Shown piece after piece: positions 19,049-28,911 of a stretch of DNA of 64,000 bases. The position numbers and the translations under genes were made by a program. The number at the start of each line of letters is the position of its first letter. Position 1 is the first letter of the stretch. Source of the stretch: Paralichthys olivaceus (Eukaryota > Chordata > Actinopteri > Pleuronectiformes > Paralichthyidae); contig NC_091113.1 in NCBI RefSeq assembly GCF_024713975.1, positions 13,280,501 through 13,344,500 on the forward strand. Reading direction: 5' to 3'. Below the pieces are notes generated by a model that worked only from the letters and a program-made list of their open reading frames with translations, made no database searches and was not told where the DNA came from.

Positions 19049-21823
19049 CTATTTACCATTTTCTTTCTTCAAAAGCTTTGCTTCTATTAGTCTCTGTGCT
19101 ACATGAAGAGCATTACTTGCCTTGGCAAAAACATGAGGCTCAACCCCTGAAACACTCCACACTTTCCCAGTGATGGCGCTCATAACAACCTGGTTGGGAA
19201 TGGAAGCGTACAAGGTGCTGTTCCCTATCTGATACGTTCCACTTGATAGAGACCCTCCAATGGTTGGCTCTCCAATGATTGTGGCCCTGTTTAGGTCCTT
19301 CATAGTGCGAGTAAACACTTCAGCTGCGGACCCAGTCATGTGACTGGTGAGGATGTAGACATCCTTGGAGGACCCATACCGTTGACCCCTGACCTGGGAC
19401 AATGTCATGACCTCTGTCATGGTGGTCGTGGTGCGGTCAAAGATGGTGTAAAGATGCTGCAGAGGTTCTATGTCGAAGAAATAGGTGCACAGAAGGGGAA
19501 TTGTTGCTGAATAACCACCAGTGTTGTATCTCATGTCAATTATGAGGGCATCTGTGTTTACTACATTACTCCACACTAATTTTATTAGCTGTGTGCCAAT
19601 GGCTTTTAACACCTCTATGTCCGCCATCATGTCAAATCTTAGATAGCCAACGTTACCTGGCAAAAGTTCAATTTTAAACAAAGCGTCAATTATGTATCCC
19701 ACTTCCTCTGCTGTGGGGATCTTTCCGACGTCATGAACAGTCTCAGGCTCAACATCGCAATGGAAGACATGGAGGCGGTGATCACCTGAAGCCTCTTGAA
19801 GGTCTGAGGTCAATTGAGATGCAAGAGATTCAAAATCTACCACTGACCAGTATAGTCCCTCAGCCCATTTGCTCATCAGCACCTTGCTGACCTGTAGGGC
19901 AACTTCATGGATGGCATAGTGTTTTTCTAGCAGTTCCCCAATTACCTCCATTAGGGACCTGAGCCCCTGATGAAAATCTGCAACCTCATGAAAGTGATCT
20001 ACACCTTCCTCAGCCAGTACAATGGCATCAGGGACCACACCACCTCCCAGCCAGCATTCACCATTGTTGTCAATAAAGTTTATGACAGGCACAGTGATGG
20101 CAAGGCCTGTCCCTTCTATTTGAAACATCTGTGAGTGCATTAGGGTACCAGATGTAATTTCCCCAATGACTGCGCCACGATGAAGGGATTGTATTAGATA
20201 AGCAAACTCTTCACCAACACTTGCTGTGTAGTAGCTGGTCAACACATAAACCCCACGTTTGGATCCATAGCTGGGACCTGTAATTTGAGGGTAGGAGTTA
20301 TGTGCTGTTGTTGTGTTCTGAATTCGGTCATATATTGTGAAAAAGTGATGCCTCTGGGAAGTGTCATACAGATATGACAGAATGAGAGCTAGAGAGGTAG
20401 TGCATCCACCAGTATTATAGCGTAGGTCAATAATCAGGTTACTGGTGTCTTTTAAGGGCTCCCACACCTTTTTAGCAAAGAACTCCTCAAATTGAATCAG
20501 TGGGGAAAACTCAACAAACTTGTCAAAGCGTAAATAGCCAGTATTGCCCTGGAGAATTTCAATTTTAAACGTTGTCTCAATCAGTGCTTTTAATAATTCT
20601 AAATCCTCAGGGACTTTGTAAAGCTCAGGGTCCTCCTCTACAATGGCAGCATTGTCTTGCATGTATTTGATGATCAGTCGTGGATCCTCTGACACAGTCT
20701 GGAGGTCCTGGTTAAGTCTGATTGCCAGATCTTCCTCAGATATGACGAAGAAAAAGTCCATAGTTTGCAGATGTTGAAGAAGAGCTGGGACTCGATCTGT
20801 GAAAGCATACAACTTCCTGATTATGTTGGAGATGCTCTGAACAACTTGTGGAATGGTACTCCTCACAGCCAGAAGGGACTTTGCTTTTGGGACAGCTTCC
20901 TTTGCAATGACGCTGACTGTTGGGGGAATGCCACTGACCTCCCAGCTCTGGCCTGTGATTGGACTGAAAGATCTTGCCACAGGAACTGTTATGTAGAACT
21001 CTGATCCTCCAATCCTTATCTTTCTGACTTTTACTGACCCACCAGCAGATCGCTCTCCAACGGTGATAGCCCTCTTTAGGTTTTTTAATGTGTATGCCAC
21101 TGCCTCAGCAGCCCCAATGGTACGTTTGCTAATCAAAATAATCACATCTTTCTCCTTTCCATACCTCTCTCCCTTAATTGATGGCATGGTCCACAGCTCC
21201 GTGGTTGTATTTGAGGGCCTGTCATACACAGTGTCTATATGAAAGATGGGCTCAGGGTCAGAGAAATAGGAGATTATAAAGGGAACTCCAGACATTTGTC
21301 CAGCTGTGCTATACCTCAAATCAAAAATCAGAGAGGATGTGTGAGCAACTTTTTCCCAGATGTTGTCCGTCAGCAGGGAACCAAGCTTTGACGCAGTCTC
21401 CTCCCCAATGATCCGATCCATCCGCAAATAGCCAATGTTGTTTTCCAGGATATCCACCTTTACAGAGTTCCTCACCAGCCGGATCAGTTGTTCTCTGGGG
21501 AGAGATGGCAGTATCGGGGGCATCACTGGGATGAAATTAGGCTCGTAAGACACAGTCAGCCGTGGGTCATTCAGTGCTCCTTGTACTCCGACTGTGAGCA
21601 CAGCTGCAAGGGTCTTCCTATCTGAAATCCGCAGGATTTCTCCGCTGTTAATTGCTTGTTGGATAGCCTCCTGCATCCCAACCAGGTTCTCTGGAAAGCA
21701 GTAGTTTTCCAGCAGAATCTTGGCCATTTCTAACACCAGGGCGGGCTGGAATGATGAGTTGGCAGAGAGGGTACTTAAGAGAAGCATCAATACCAGTGGT
21801 GGTGTGTGTTGAGTCTTCATCAT
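19049..21823 (-). CDS. rbp3: interphotoreceptor retinoid-binding protein, three-module, intronless
   Basis: A single uninterrupted coding exon of 924 aa ending in TAG. A signal peptide (MMKTQHTPPLVLMLLLSTLS) is followed by three IRBP modules at about residues 24-320, 324-620 and 622-920. Each repeats the blocks NxGYLRxD (129, 427, 724), IDLRY/FDLRY/IDMRY (167, 465, 762) and a late module block: YDRPSNTTT and YDRIQNTTT in modules 1 and 2, FDRTTTTMT in module 3. Mammalian IRBP has four modules, so this is a distinct teleost form, described in zebrafish as the intronless partner of the two-module gene. The role is retinoid and fatty-acid transport in the subretinal space; expression site cannot be told from sequence. 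A second ATG 7 bp upstream (21830) is out of frame. Upstream element at 21961-22004. Confidence 0.96.
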   Translation of the reverse strand: MMKTQHTPPLVLMLLLSTLSANSSFQPALVLEMAKILLENYCFPENLVGMQEAIQQAINSGEILRISDRKTLAAVLTVGVQGALNDPRLTVSYEPNFIPVMPPILPSLPREQLIRLVRNSVKVDILENNIGYLRMDRIIGEETASKLGSLLTDNIWEKVAHTSSLIFDLRYSTAGQMSGVPFIISYFSDPEPIFHIDTVYDRPSNTTTELWTMPSIKGERYGKEKDVIILISKRTIGAAEAVAYTLKNLKRAITVGERSAGGSVKVRKIRIGGSEFYITVPVARSFSPITGQSWEVSGIPPTVSVIAKEAVPKAKSLLAVRSTIPQVVQSISNIIRKLYAFTDRVPALLQHLQTMDFFFVISEEDLAIRLNQDLQTVSEDPRLIIKYMQDNAAIVEEDPELYKVPEDLELLKALIETTFKIEILQGNTGYLRFDKFVEFSPLIQFEEFFAKKVWEPLKDTSNLIIDLRYNTGGCTTSLALILSYLYDTSQRHHFFTIYDRIQNTTTAHNSYPQITGPSYGSKRGVYVLTSYYTASVGEEFAYLIQSLHRGAVIGEITSGTLMHSQMFQIEGTGLAITVPVINFIDNNGECWLGGGVVPDAIVLAEEGVDHFHEVADFHQGLRSLMEVIGELLEKHYAIHEVALQVSKVLMSKWAEGLYWSVVDFESLASQLTSDLQEASGDHRLHVFHCDVEPETVHDVGKIPTAEEVGYIIDALFKIELLPGNVGYLRFDMMADIEVLKAIGTQLIKLVWSNVVNTDALIIDMRYNTGGYSATIPLLCTYFFDIEPLQHLYTIFDRTTTTMTEVMTLSQVRGQRYGSSKDVYILTSHMTGSAAEVFTRTMKDLNRATIIGEPTIGGSLSSGTYQIGNSTLYASIPNQVVMSAITGKVWSVSGVEPHVFAKASNALHVAQRLIEAKLLKKENGK

Positions 21824-21960
21824 TACTCATGGAAAGAGAACTACTCTGCCTTTGCTTTCACTGGGGTGTGTTAGCTCATTTGTCTGTGTCGGAGAATGGT
21901 GGTTTTCGGAGGAGGGAACATTATCATTGTGGTAGGCTTTTTTGGACAACAACCACATCA

Positions 21961-22004
21961 TCATAAGAGGCTTTTGTCCCGAATAAACCTTTAATCGTAT
22001 TATC
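21961..22004 (-). promoter_or_regulatory. shared rbp3 upstream element, three-module gene copy
   Basis: The partner of 17674-17717: same length, 38 of 44 bases identical, 138-181 bp upstream of the three-module ATG. It contains the same GATAATACGATTA 13-mer on the coding strand and a conserved CTCTTATGA at the other end. Probably a shared photoreceptor or RPE control element retained since the tandem duplication. Confidence 0.65.
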
Positions 22005-23994
22005 TGTGGTGCATCAGCCAGCAGACAATGGCAGACACAATAGAAATTGTTGAAGAGGAGATAGTGTCTCACCTCTCCCACACAAACACAATAATTAAAT
22101 ATCATGCAGTTTCTTTGACTTTGTCCAGACTACAGTGCAGTCTCCTTTGTGTTTCAATTACATTCTGTCTAATTATCCAAATTCCCATTTGTTATAAGAT
22201 ACCACCTCAAATTTCTGTTAAGGGAAAAAACATGGGCATTTAACTGATTAGAAAAATGTCGAATGTGGGTGGATGGGTGCAAAAGCATTTACAGAATCTC
22301 TCACGCTCTTTCCCCCTCCCTCTCACTCTCTCTCCCTTCGCTGTTATAAAAGCTTCTGGTAGTGGATTTCGGTGCCATTGGTAGCTTTGCGGGTCATGTC
22401 TGGGTCGTTCCATGAGCGACATGATTACACTCTGTGGACACGTGGCAAAGCCTTTTTAAATCACATGCAGGATCAGAATAGGGAGTAAACCTGCCTATAT
22501 TATGAATATAGGAACAAAAGGTTCATTGGAAAGGTTTGATCTGGACTGAATTACTTTCTTACTTTCCACTGCCCTGTATTACACTATTGTTTTTCCTGAC
22601 TCATTTGTTTTACACTTTGAATCAAAAGTGAAACATTTTCATTTGGAGTGAAAAGGAAAGTGTTTTGAATAACATGCTCTGCTGACAACATTTGCTATTA
22701 TGTAATTCAAACTCGGTTTATTGAAGAAGTACGTCAGTACATTGAGCTTGAACATGACATTAGTCCTTCGGAGCATGACCCTGATCTACACATTTTAGCA
22801 GCTCAGACTCCAAATGCTAGACGGTGCTCAGCTTATCTTAGTGTCTTAACTTTTAATACCGCCTCATACATTGCAAAATATAATCCCTTCTCCAGCAATT
22901 CCCAGGAATCAAGACATTTGCAACACTGAACCACTTTGTCATCATGTGTCAAATATAAGAGCAGCTAGGGATCCAACAACTCTGGTAGAGACTTAGAAAA
23001 TCTCATTTAGTTGCCTTACCATTGTGTAAGCATATTCAAAGAACAGCTATAGTAGCCATCTTAGGAAAATACTTAGCCCATTTGTCCTGTAACCCACCTG
23101 CATAGCACTAAACGACAGACAGATACAGTTAGCAACCACCATAATGGAGCATTTAGCAGCCAGAAACAAATATTTTGTTGATGAAAACAGTTTTTTTGGT
23201 CAATTAGATTTACTTTGTTATTGTTTATTGAGGGTGGGACATGGCAATATATTGTTGTCCTGAGGTATACTGATGCCAAATATCATTATTTACTTATTTA
23301 TGGCACAATGACATTGACAAGTGTGTATTTTAAGCATTGTTTCACCACTGTTTGTGTCTGTGTAACTGATTTCAGTGAATAAATACACAAATCCTGCACT
23401 ATTCTTCTTTAGGGGTATTTTGTGTTCTTCAGTTAGACAGTGAAAGGGATTGTGATGTATTGCTATTTGATTGTCTTGCAATATGTTATCTATCGCAGAA
23501 TCGCTGTATGGTGATATTTTCATAATTATGGACCATGTGTCTTATCGTGTTATCCTACGATTGCCAGCCACTATTGTTTGTGTTAAAGAGAATGTAAGGT
23601 ATGCACAGAGTGATGAAAATAGTATTAATTTTCATTGTGTAGTCCTGCATTGAATTAATGGCTTGCCACATGCACTTGAGATAAGGACAAAGATAGAATC
23701 TATCTCACCACTTATACTGTGTAAGAAATGTGGATGTTTATACAAAGTGTTGTCATGGAGAAACATAACAATAACCAAAAAAAAAAAAACATCTGGCGGT
23801 AACTTGCACATCCGTCTTTATTTGCACAGTTGATATGTTAGACAATTCCAGGCTGATGATAGTTCAGACACATAATTAAACTAAAAACATCTTGACTCGA
23901 TTCTCTAGTGGCACTTAGATGCAGCAAAATATGCAATAAAAAGCAATGAAGATACAAATGTGTTCTTGGGTCAAATGGGGCCAGAAAATAGCAG

Positions 23995-24540
23995 AAACCC
24001 TCACTCGTGCTTTGATCACCTGGACTACTGTAATGAAGTCCTGTCTGGTGTACCTGACAACATCCTGAAACAACTCCAATATGTACAGAACACTGCTGCC
24101 AGGGTTCTCACCCACACTAAGCCCTGGCAGCACATCATCCTGACCCTCATTCATCTCCACTGGCTCCCGATAAACCCCCATATTAAATACAAAATCCTCC
24201 TTCTAACCTATAAATCCCTCCACGTCCTAGCCCCACTATATTTAACTGACCTCCTCCACCCCTACACTCCGCTCAGAAAGCTGTAACTCACCCCCTGCCG
24301 AAATACGTGACGCAGAATCTCTCAACATCTTCAAAAAACTTCTCAAGCACCACTTCTTCACTAAGGCCTTTGACCTCAGTTAATGCTCCACCCTCCTGCT
24401 TATTTCTATCGTGTTTTGTACAATTACTTTTTTCTTTTCTCTTCTGTTTTGTACTCAAAGACATATGTAAAGCCTCCTTGGGTCTTGTGAAAGGCACTAT
24501 ATAAATGCAAGCTATTATTATTATTATTATTACTCTTATT
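23995..24540 (+). mobile_element. 5'-truncated L2-clade LINE, 3' end
   Basis: The open frame encodes the C-terminal part of a non-LTR retrotransposon ORF2: FDHLDYCNEVLSGVPDNILK, then LQYVQNTAARVLT, LHWLPI, YKILLLTYKSLH and APLYLTDLLHPYTP. These match the region after the reverse transcriptase core in L2/Maui-type elements. After a frameshift the tail LNIFKKLLKHHFFTKAFDLS follows. The 3' end has GGCACTATATAAATGCAAGC and an (ATT)n microsatellite at about 24516-24534, the usual L2 terminus. It is inactive: only the last tenth or so of the element remains and it is frameshifted. Confidence 0.85.
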
Positions 24541-25997
24541 AGAAATTCCTTTGTATTTGCACTTGATACAGAACCTGGATAGTTATTACAGGATGTTAAA
24601 GGGTTAGGAATTTGACAGAGAAAGACTTCAAGTCATGCCAAAAATGATACAATTTAGTAAATACAGGATGAGCTGTGTAGATAATATAAATAGAATAACA
24701 CAGTTAATACATACATGAATGACACAGAATTTTCCCCAAGGATAATAATCATTAATTTAATGGTTGTAAAGCCTAAAACAAATTTCAGACATCAAAAGAC
24801 AAACAGTGAACCTTTAAACCAAATGGATTGAGTTATTTAGAGTCAGCAGCTCTAACACAGAGAGGGAGGCAGGTTTTGATCATAGATTTGGCAGAAACTT
24901 CTTTGTTTAGCTGTTATCTTGTCAAATTCAGCACATTTTTCACTAAAGGAACGTTTGCATCATATAGATGAATACACTGTGCAGTCGTGTGTTTGCCATA
25001 ACTGCCCTTCATTTGCAATAATGAAGGGCAAAAACTTTTTGTGGTGGAAGCAACAGCAGCAATACTGCAAGACTGCAGAAAAAAATATATAATAACGAAA
25101 AATTACACTTTCAATAGTAATATGCAGATTTACATACATGTCAGCACACCTGTTATAAAATATCATCCCATTAATAACAACTGATCAGATGATTTGTTTA
25201 ACAAACATTGTTTTACGAATGGATGTGCATTTTGTTTTATTATTTCTTACATACAAAAATACAAATAAAAATACAAGATATTGGACAATCTTTTTATGTA
25301 CATACGATAAGTATTAAATATACAATATCCATAACAATGTCTGCTTCCTTTGGTTCGCTGCCGGGTAGTATTACCATGTGAAATTTATAAAAGACGTACA
25401 GTAATTTGGGCAAAGGTCGAAGGTTCTGATTATGATCCATTTCAGCACAGGAATACACACATGAAACAAAAAAATAAGGGTAACTGATCTGTTGGTAGTT
25501 CTTATGTTACACTGCATTTATGACATTGCACCAGTTTTCAACTTCTTGCCAACAATACATTTAAAGGAAAAGCATTGCCTGTAAATGCTAGAGACCTTAA
25601 TTCTATTTGGTTGGATCAGCCAAGGTCCAGCTCCACATCTCCAAATGTCCATGAGTGACTGATTGAGTGATGGAGTTGAATTTGTCATCAAACTGCACTA
25701 TTAGTCAGGACTTTCAATACAAATTCACACAAATATTTTCTATTAATTGATCTGTTTAACAAATGTCTTTCAAAAAAAAAAAAAAAAGAGCAACAAATCT
25801 AGCGACAAACCTAAACCAAACCATAATCCAGAGAAGAGAATCAACAGTTCAGCCCTGTCAGGGAGAAGCACACCTCTTCATCCATTGTGTTCAGTGATTG
25901 GCAGAGAGGTGGGACAGTAGTCTGTCACCTCATTGTTGTTGTTACTACATTTATGTTGCTCGATGGATGAATTGTAATTACCTAGGTCTTACCCACC

Positions 25998-26235
25998 ACC
26001 AAGGAGGTTTTTTCAGCAGGTTTACGCAAATTATGGAACAAACTTCCACTAAACCTGGTGGCAGGGTAGGACATAGGCACAGATGCAAGATTTTTTCCCC
26101 CACTTTCTTTAACATTGTGTTTTCGACAATCACACCAATTGCTTAGGCAATAATTCAAGTATCTTGATGAAAAACTGTTCATTTTGGGGACAGATATTTA
26201 TGAGTTTGTGCAATTTGGAGCAGTATTATTGGATT
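25998..26235 (+). repeat. dispersed repeat family B, copy 2
   Basis: Contains GGAACAAACTTCCACTAAAC, CACTTTCTTTAACATTGTG, TATCTTGATGAAAAACTG, GGGGACAGATATTTATGAG and GTGCAATTTGGAGCAG in the same order as the copies at 2.2 and 46 kb. It lies just downstream of gdf2. Confidence 0.6.
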
Positions 26236-26318
26236 GGTCTTTTTTTATTTGATTTTTTAAGAATATCAGTGATGCTGTTGCATGGGGATAAATAGGAAGG
26301 TTGTAAGAGGTATTAATC

Positions 26319-26324
26319 TTTATT
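26319..26324 (-). promoter_or_regulatory. candidate gdf2 polyadenylation signal
   Basis: AATAAA on the minus strand, about 147 bp past the gdf2 stop. Another hexamer lies at 25236-25241, so a longer 3' UTR is equally possible. Confidence 0.35.
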
Positions 26325-26470
26325 CTTAGATCTGGTCTTTGCTCCCTCAAGTGGACCATTGTGTGGCATGGTAATGGTTACGCAACTTATCACCTGTGAA
26401 CATCAGACTGACATTGGAACTATTACAATCACCTGTGCTACCACCAAAGCAAACAACCAACCCTCTTCAA

Positions 26471-28911
26471 CTACCTGCAGCCACACTCTGCCACCTTCAT
26501 CTCCTCATACAGGTATCTTATAGTAAGACGTCCATTCTCCTGATACATGACTGTGATGGGATCCAGTTTGATGGGGACACAGCACGCCATGTTGGCCTTC
26601 TTGGGGTCCCTAATGTTGATCAATGTCTGGATAAGGGCATGTTTGGATGGGGTTGATTCGTCTGTTAGTGGGTGGTAGCACAGCCCTCTACATTCGAAGG
26701 CGTCATATTCTGGAGGCGCCACAATCCAACTGTCCCAGCCAATGTCTTTAAAGTTGACCCTGAGCGAGGTCCGCCGGCAGTACTCCCTCTCTGCCTTTCT
26801 CTTGTTTCTCCGTGGAAGCTGAGCATCCAAGATCGCATTTGGAAGTTGCTCCCCTCTATGCCAGTCATTGCCTGAGTGTAAGATGGTTTCTTCTTCATGG
26901 AGGATCATCTCTTTAAGCTCCTTCTTTTTCTCCCTCCTCCTGCTACCCAGGTCATCTGAGAAAACGATCAAAGCTGCTGAAGTGTTGTCTCCAACAGACA
27001 CGCTCATATTTAAACAGCCTGCTTCTTCCTCTCCAATACCAGAAGCCCAACAGCTCTTCCTGTCCACCAATACATCAATAACAGTGGCTCCATTGCCTGA
27101 CTTGATCCAGCTCTGAATAGCTGCTGTCACATCAAACGTCGTCCACATACTCTGCAAGCCTGTAACCTCTTTGCCAACCAGTAGTTGAGTCCTGGATGTA
27201 AAATCATTCTCTTCCACTTCATAGACTTTGACAGTGGCCGTAAAACTGTTGAAGGTCAACCTTGACCTGGCATCCGGGAAGAAGAAAAGCTGTAGTTCAG
27301 CAGCAGTGATCTTTTCGTGGTTGGGTATGGTGTCATTGAACTGCAGCCTGTATTTTGACTTTGTGCCATTTGTCAACAAGAGTGTGATATCTGTTAGAGA
27401 AATACAAAGAGGTTATAGGGCTTATCTCAATCAGCAGTGGACATTTACACTATTTATCATTAGGTCACATTCATTGAAATTGAACTGAACTTCGAAAAAA
27501 AATCAGTATAAACAGTATCCTTGGTGTTTGTTTTGGCTATACATCTTCCTTTCTTTCAAAATAAACTAAGTGGTTCTCCTACTCAGCGTTATAGTGAATT
27601 AGCCAAGGATGGTCAGATCCTCTTAAATCTGAAAGGAAACTTTAGGCACAGTGCTTAGATACGGTTTTCACAATGTACAAAATTAATTTTTCAGTTTAGC
27701 TAATTTTTTATTAAATCAAAATTGTTTTTGGCAGAAAGTTTTAACTGTTGTTAAGATTCCTTTATCTCTATAATCCTATTATTTCCTTATTTTGCCAGTA
27801 CATACACAGAAAAAAAACCTAAGATAATAAAAACATACATAATATATTACATAAAATACCACAGAGAAATATAACAATACAGAGAACAACATATAAAAAA
27901 TAAAAAAACAGCAGTGGGATATAGACTTCACTGCAGATTATATAACTCCTCATTGGACACTCTGGATTGCACACTACACATAGAAAATGGCGACCATTGA
28001 CTCGCGCCATAAATGCTGGCCTGCTTTTCCAGCCAGGCCCAAATATGAAAAGAAGAATAGACCAAGATGCACTCAATAAAGTCTTGGCGGAGTAGCCATC
28101 CTATTACACAACACTGCCACCCTCTGACTACAATTTGTAACATGAAATAAACTAAGAGCAGCACAATGGAACTACACAGCCTGCTGATAAATGAAAGAAC
28201 AAAGACTAAGAAATGTCACAGAATGAAACTTTAACTTTAACTTTTTATCTTCTGAAAGCTTGGAAAACGTATTTATATTATGAACTTAATATAAATTCAT
28301 CACTTGGCTTCATCATTTCAGTATTCAGTGATCAATTTCTTCACGAAATATTCAAGGATTTTGGTCTTTGCCAGCAGCAAAAAGGCTCATGATGTAGAGC
28401 AACTATTCAATGAAAGAAATTATCTAGGAGGACTTCAGAGCAGTAGTGACAGGTTGGGATAAATCTGAAAGATTTCTGAATACCAGGAGGTCACAAGCCT
28501 AAAAGGTTGGGAACCATTAATTTCTCTCTCCCATCAACTAGGCAGAAAACGATTGTACTACTTTCTTTACGAGTTAAACACTGATCACATACCCTGGACA
28601 GTGAAACTTCGTATGACATCAGACTGAGGGATAGCCGAGCTGTCCGAGGCATACTTATTGTACAGCTCCATCATGAACTGAGGAGGGTCGATTTTGCTGT
28701 GCTCCTGAGGAACATCCGACAGGTTGAGTTTCCTCAAAAATCCCTCCTTCATGGTTCCGAGCAGGTTCTCCATCTTCAAGTCAGTGTCTTCCCCCTCCGA
28801 CAGCTGAGAGTAAAATCCCTCAGGGTTGTCGCTTTGGATTTCATTATTGAGAGGTTTGCAGGTACAGGAGCCACTAGAGACCACCAGACTCAAACACAAC
28901 TGCAACAGCAT
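26471..28911 (-). CDS. gdf2: growth/differentiation factor 2 (BMP9)
   Basis: Secreted TGF-beta-superfamily ligand; in vertebrates BMP9 signals through ALK1 on endothelium. Exon 1 (28911-28593) and exon 2 (27390-26471) join at CAG G|GTATGT and TAACAG|AT within a codon to give SFTVQDITLLLTN; 412 aa in all. The start is the ATG of MLLQLCLSLVVSSGS, a signal peptide; the frame stays open further upstream but without one. The prodomain runs to a furin-type RRNKR site at 300-304. The mature part is 108 aa with all seven cysteines (311, 340, 344, 376, 377, 409, 411), including the dimer-forming C376 or neighbour, and ends AECGCR. The finger-2 loop has BMP10 length rather than human BMP9 length, but position between rbp3 and gdf10 supports gdf2. 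The intron is 1202 bp with no recognised feature. Confidence 0.95.

Larger units (their letters stand above)
21824..26470. other. intergenic, rbp3 to gdf2
   Basis: Starts with the promoter of the three-module rbp3 gene and ends with the probable 3' UTR of gdf2. It holds an L2 LINE tail (about 24.0-24.54 kb), A-runs at 23.78 and 25.77 kb, and a family B repeat near 26.0 kb. A TATAAAAG motif on the plus strand near 22.345 kb follows a pyrimidine-rich stretch but leads into no recognisable gene. Nothing else is seen. Confidence 0.7.

Noticed and set aside
22345..22352. Plus-strand TATAAAAG after a pyrimidine-rich stretch
   Set aside because: No gene, splice site or RNA structure follows; a lone TATA-like motif is expected by chance in 64 kb.
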